DNA of 64,000 nt. Source: Cytophagales bacterium (GTDB taxonomy: Bacteria > Bacteroidota > Bacteroidia > Cytophagales > Microscillaceae). The DNA is taken from positions 1 to 64,000 of the forward strand of contig JAAFJG010000022.1 in the NCBI GenBank assembly GCA_013298075.1, read 5' to 3'. Shown here piece after piece: positions 62,078 to 64,000 of this stretch (position 1 is the first letter of the stretch; each line of letters opens with the position of its first letter). Below the pieces are notes generated by a model. It was given only the letters and a program-made list of their open reading frames with translations, ran no database searches and was not told where the DNA came from. The position numbers were made by a program, and so were the translations under genes.

Positions 62078-64000
62078 ATGAAATACCAAAATATTAGAGA
62101 AGAAGAACTAAAAAATAAAATAGCCAGAGATTATTTTTGGATATACGATTGTACCAAAATGATGGGCAATGTGGATTTTTGCGTAGCAATGTTTCAAGAA
62201 TCACAAACATTATTCGAACAGCAATCACTTTTATGGGCAGAAGCAAAAAAAGGAACTTCGGATTTATACAAATCTATCACGCAACTTATTCTTACGATAG
62301 GAAAAGCAAGAACTTTTGATAAATTTTTGCCACCAAATATGCTCGGTGCTTTTGATGGTGAAAAAATGGCTTTTGTGCCTTATAATGAAATTCATGATAT
62401 TTTTTATATGAATGATTTTAATTGGAATGTTACACCATCAAACCACAATAGTAGAGAATTTAAGTTGATTCATGAAAAAGTAAAAAGTAATATTGATGAA
62501 AAAGCATTGCTTTTTTACTATGAAAAAGATGATAAAGAACTCAATAATTTTATCAAAGATAACTTCAAAATAGGAAAATTTGGGTTTATTAAAACTAAAA
62601 TTGATAAAAATAATTTCATTACAATTTATAATAAGTGGCTTCAAGAAGTAAAACCAACCATTGGCGTAAATTGGGATGTGGCTAAAAAAAATGGTATCAT
62701 TGATGGAGATTTTTATTTAGCTGATTTGCTTTCAGATAATAACCAATCTTTGAAAGATAGTTTGTATGTATTACTCAAAAATAACCATTACGAATCTGCT
62801 CGCAAAGTAAATGATATGGGTATGTTTGATGCCTCTTCTTCGCATTTTTCTGATAAACAAGCAGCACATACACAATTTTGGAATAAATATGAACGTCCTC
62901 CCAAAGAGGAATATTGGGATTATATTATAGAACGTAGAGATTTGCTCGTGCCGCAAGATGTGAGAGAGCGAAAAGGTAGTTTTTTTACGCCACAAATTTG
63001 GGTAGAACTTTCTCAAAAATATTTGACTGATGTTTTGGGCGAAAATTGGCAAGATGAATATTATATTTGGGACTGCGCTTGTGGTACAGGCAACTTGCTT
63101 ACAGGACTAACTAATAAATTCAATATTTATGCTTCTACATTAGATAGACAAGATATCGATGTCATAAAAGACCGTATAAAAAATGGGGCAAATTTGATAG
63201 AAAGTAATGTTTTTCAGTTTGATTTTTTAAACGATGATTTTACAAAACTTCCTAAATCTTTACAAAATATTATTAATGATCCTAAAAAAAGGAAAAAATT
63301 AGTGGTTTATATCAATCCACCTTATGCGGAGGCAGGGAGTGTTTCCGTAGTTGGTGAGAGAAAAAATAAAGTTGATGTAGCTACTAAAAATAAAATTTGG
63401 GATAAATATAAAAATAAACTGGGTTTAGCTATTCGTGAACTCTTTGCTCAATTTTTTATTCGCATCTCACAAGAAATACCCGATTGCATATTATCTACAT
63501 TTAGTACATTAAAATATGTAAGTGGTGATGGTTTTGAAGTGTTTAGAACTTTATTCAATCCAAAATATGCAAGTGGTTTTATTGTGCCTGCTGATACTTT
63601 TGATAATGTGAAAGGTCAGTTTCCTATTGGTTTTTTAATTTGGAATTTTGCTATTAAACAAAATCTGAAAAAAATACAAGTTGATGTTTATAATGAAAAT
63701 AAAAAATATATTGGAAAAAAAATTTTTTATGCTAATTTAGATAAAAAACGTATTACAGATTGGATAAATAAACAAGATGTAAAAAATAAATCAGGAATTA
63801 TTGGCTATACAGGTAACAATGGTCCCGATTTTCAAAATAATAATTATTGTTATATTGGTAGTAAACAAAAAATAAATAGTAACGGAGTATTAAACAACGC
63901 TACTAAATACAGTATCACAAAAAATAATATTATACCTATTTTTGTATATTTTACAGTTCGTCATTGTATAACTGCTACTTGGTTAAACGACAGAGACCAA
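62078..64000 (+). CDS. Type IIG-like restriction enzyme/DNA adenine methyltransferase, partial (3' end beyond window)
   Basis: ATG at 62078 opens 641 codons running off the right edge. The N-terminal part (about 1-90) has Asp33 in GNVDFCVAM, then LLWAEAKKG with Glu55 and Lys57, the layout of a PD-(D/E)XK nuclease. A methyltransferase follows: RKGSFFTPQIWVE (motif X-like, about 305), IWDCACGTGNLLTG with Asp332 (motif I, SAM site) and VYINPPYAEAG with Asn413-Pro-Pro-Tyr416 (motif IV), typical of N6-adenine enzymes. The single chain with nuclease and methylase is the Type IIG organisation; the target-recognition domain should lie past the end. Nothing upstream belongs to a defence island. Confidence 0.8.
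   Translation, partial: MKYQNIREEELKNKIARDYFWIYDCTKMMGNVDFCVAMFQESQTLFEQQSLLWAEAKKGTSDLYKSITQLILTIGKARTFDKFLPPNMLGAFDGEKMAFVPYNEIHDIFYMNDFNWNVTPSNHNSREFKLIHEKVKSNIDEKALLFYYEKDDKELNNFIKDNFKIGKFGFIKTKIDKNNFITIYNKWLQEVKPTIGVNWDVAKKNGIIDGDFYLADLLSDNNQSLKDSLYVLLKNNHYESARKVNDMGMFDASSSHFSDKQAAHTQFWNKYERPPKEEYWDYIIERRDLLVPQDVRERKGSFFTPQIWVELSQKYLTDVLGENWQDEYYIWDCACGTGNLLTGLTNKFNIYASTLDRQDIDVIKDRIKNGANLIESNVFQFDFLNDDFTKLPKSLQNIINDPKKRKKLVVYINPPYAEAGSVSVVGERKNKVDVATKNKIWDKYKNKLGLAIRELFAQFFIRISQEIPDCILSTFSTLKYVSGDGFEVFRTLFNPKYASGFIVPADTFDNVKGQFPIGFLIWNFAIKQNLKKIQVDVYNENKKYIGKKIFYANLDKKRITDWINKQDVKNKSGIIGYTGNNGPDFQNNNYCYIGSKQKINSNGVLNNATKYSITKNNIIPIFVYFTVRHCITATWLNDRDQ

Noticed and set aside
62137-62319. 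60-codon plus-strand frame at the start of the Type IIG gene
   Set aside because: It is an overlapping frame of the 641-codon restriction-methylation gene.

Overview
The window is strongly AT-rich and reads as chromosome from a member of the Bacteroidota, most likely a Cytophagales-type gliding bacterium. Evidence: a gldH lipoprotein gene, an HU/SPOR-domain protein behind an outer-membrane beta-barrel gene, many lipoproteins with Bacteroidota-style signal peptides, absence of purine-rich ribosome binding sites, and several intergenic promoters matching the Bacteroidota consensus TTTG-N19/20-TAnnTTTG. No rRNA, tRNA, CRISPR array or intact transposase gene was seen.

Layout. 1-7.2 kb: an Rpn-type nuclease cut by the left edge, an orphan FtsX-like permease, a cysteine-peptidase-like exported protein, a TPR protein, an alpha/beta-hydrolase lipoprotein and a metallo-beta-lactamase/cyclic-nucleotide-binding fusion. 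7.3-12.6 kb: a 54-aa basic protein, then a surface-sugar cluster (polyprenyl-phosphate GT2, hexapeptide acyltransferase, GT-C-like membrane protein, half-size EamA/SMR flippase, RffA/WecE aminotransferase) that resembles an Arn/Gtr lipid-linked sugar transfer pathway. 12.6-16.1 kb: a scarred region with a truncated AbiE-like antitoxin/toxin pair joined to a second WecE tail, the acyl-CoA carboxylase beta gene, a frameshifted small gene, two MITE-like repeats and another small gene with a truncated partner.

16.1-28.2 kb: a same-strand signalling block of cheR, receiver-less cheB, a membrane GAF protein, a 1189-aa Cache/HAMP/GAF/PAS/PP2C phosphatase, siaB kinase, siaC target, a TerB-ABC transporter fusion and a lipoprotein. 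It looks like a SiaABC partner-switching system with chemoreceptor-modification enzymes and an ABCG-like transporter in place of the usual diguanylate cyclase. This is the most interesting functional unit here.

28.5-46.5 kb: housekeeping and envelope genes (TPR/LuxR regulator, BON-LysM protein, murE, phytoene-desaturase-like oxidoreductase, mutY, TerB-like, a recent tandem duplication of an Rpn nuclease, gldH, ruvB, a Cys-type ccmE beside a His-rich FtsX permease, beta-barrel protein, HU/SPOR protein, ffh, MFS exporter). 46.7-64 kb: peroxiredoxin, palindromic repeats, an SUMF1-type lipoprotein-pathway-like protein, an SNF2 helicase, two lipoproteins, an MsbA-like ABC exporter, a lipid cluster (GT2, class I isoprenoid synthase, stearoyl-CoA-type desaturase), a Kef-type antiporter, and at the right edge the start of a Type IIG restriction-methylation enzyme.

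At least five families of non-coding repeat (two TIR-bounded MITE-like families, a hairpin-rich REP-like family, a tandem palindrome array with covarying stems, and a GC-rich palindrome) are scattered between genes. All functional calls come from reading the translations; no database search was run.
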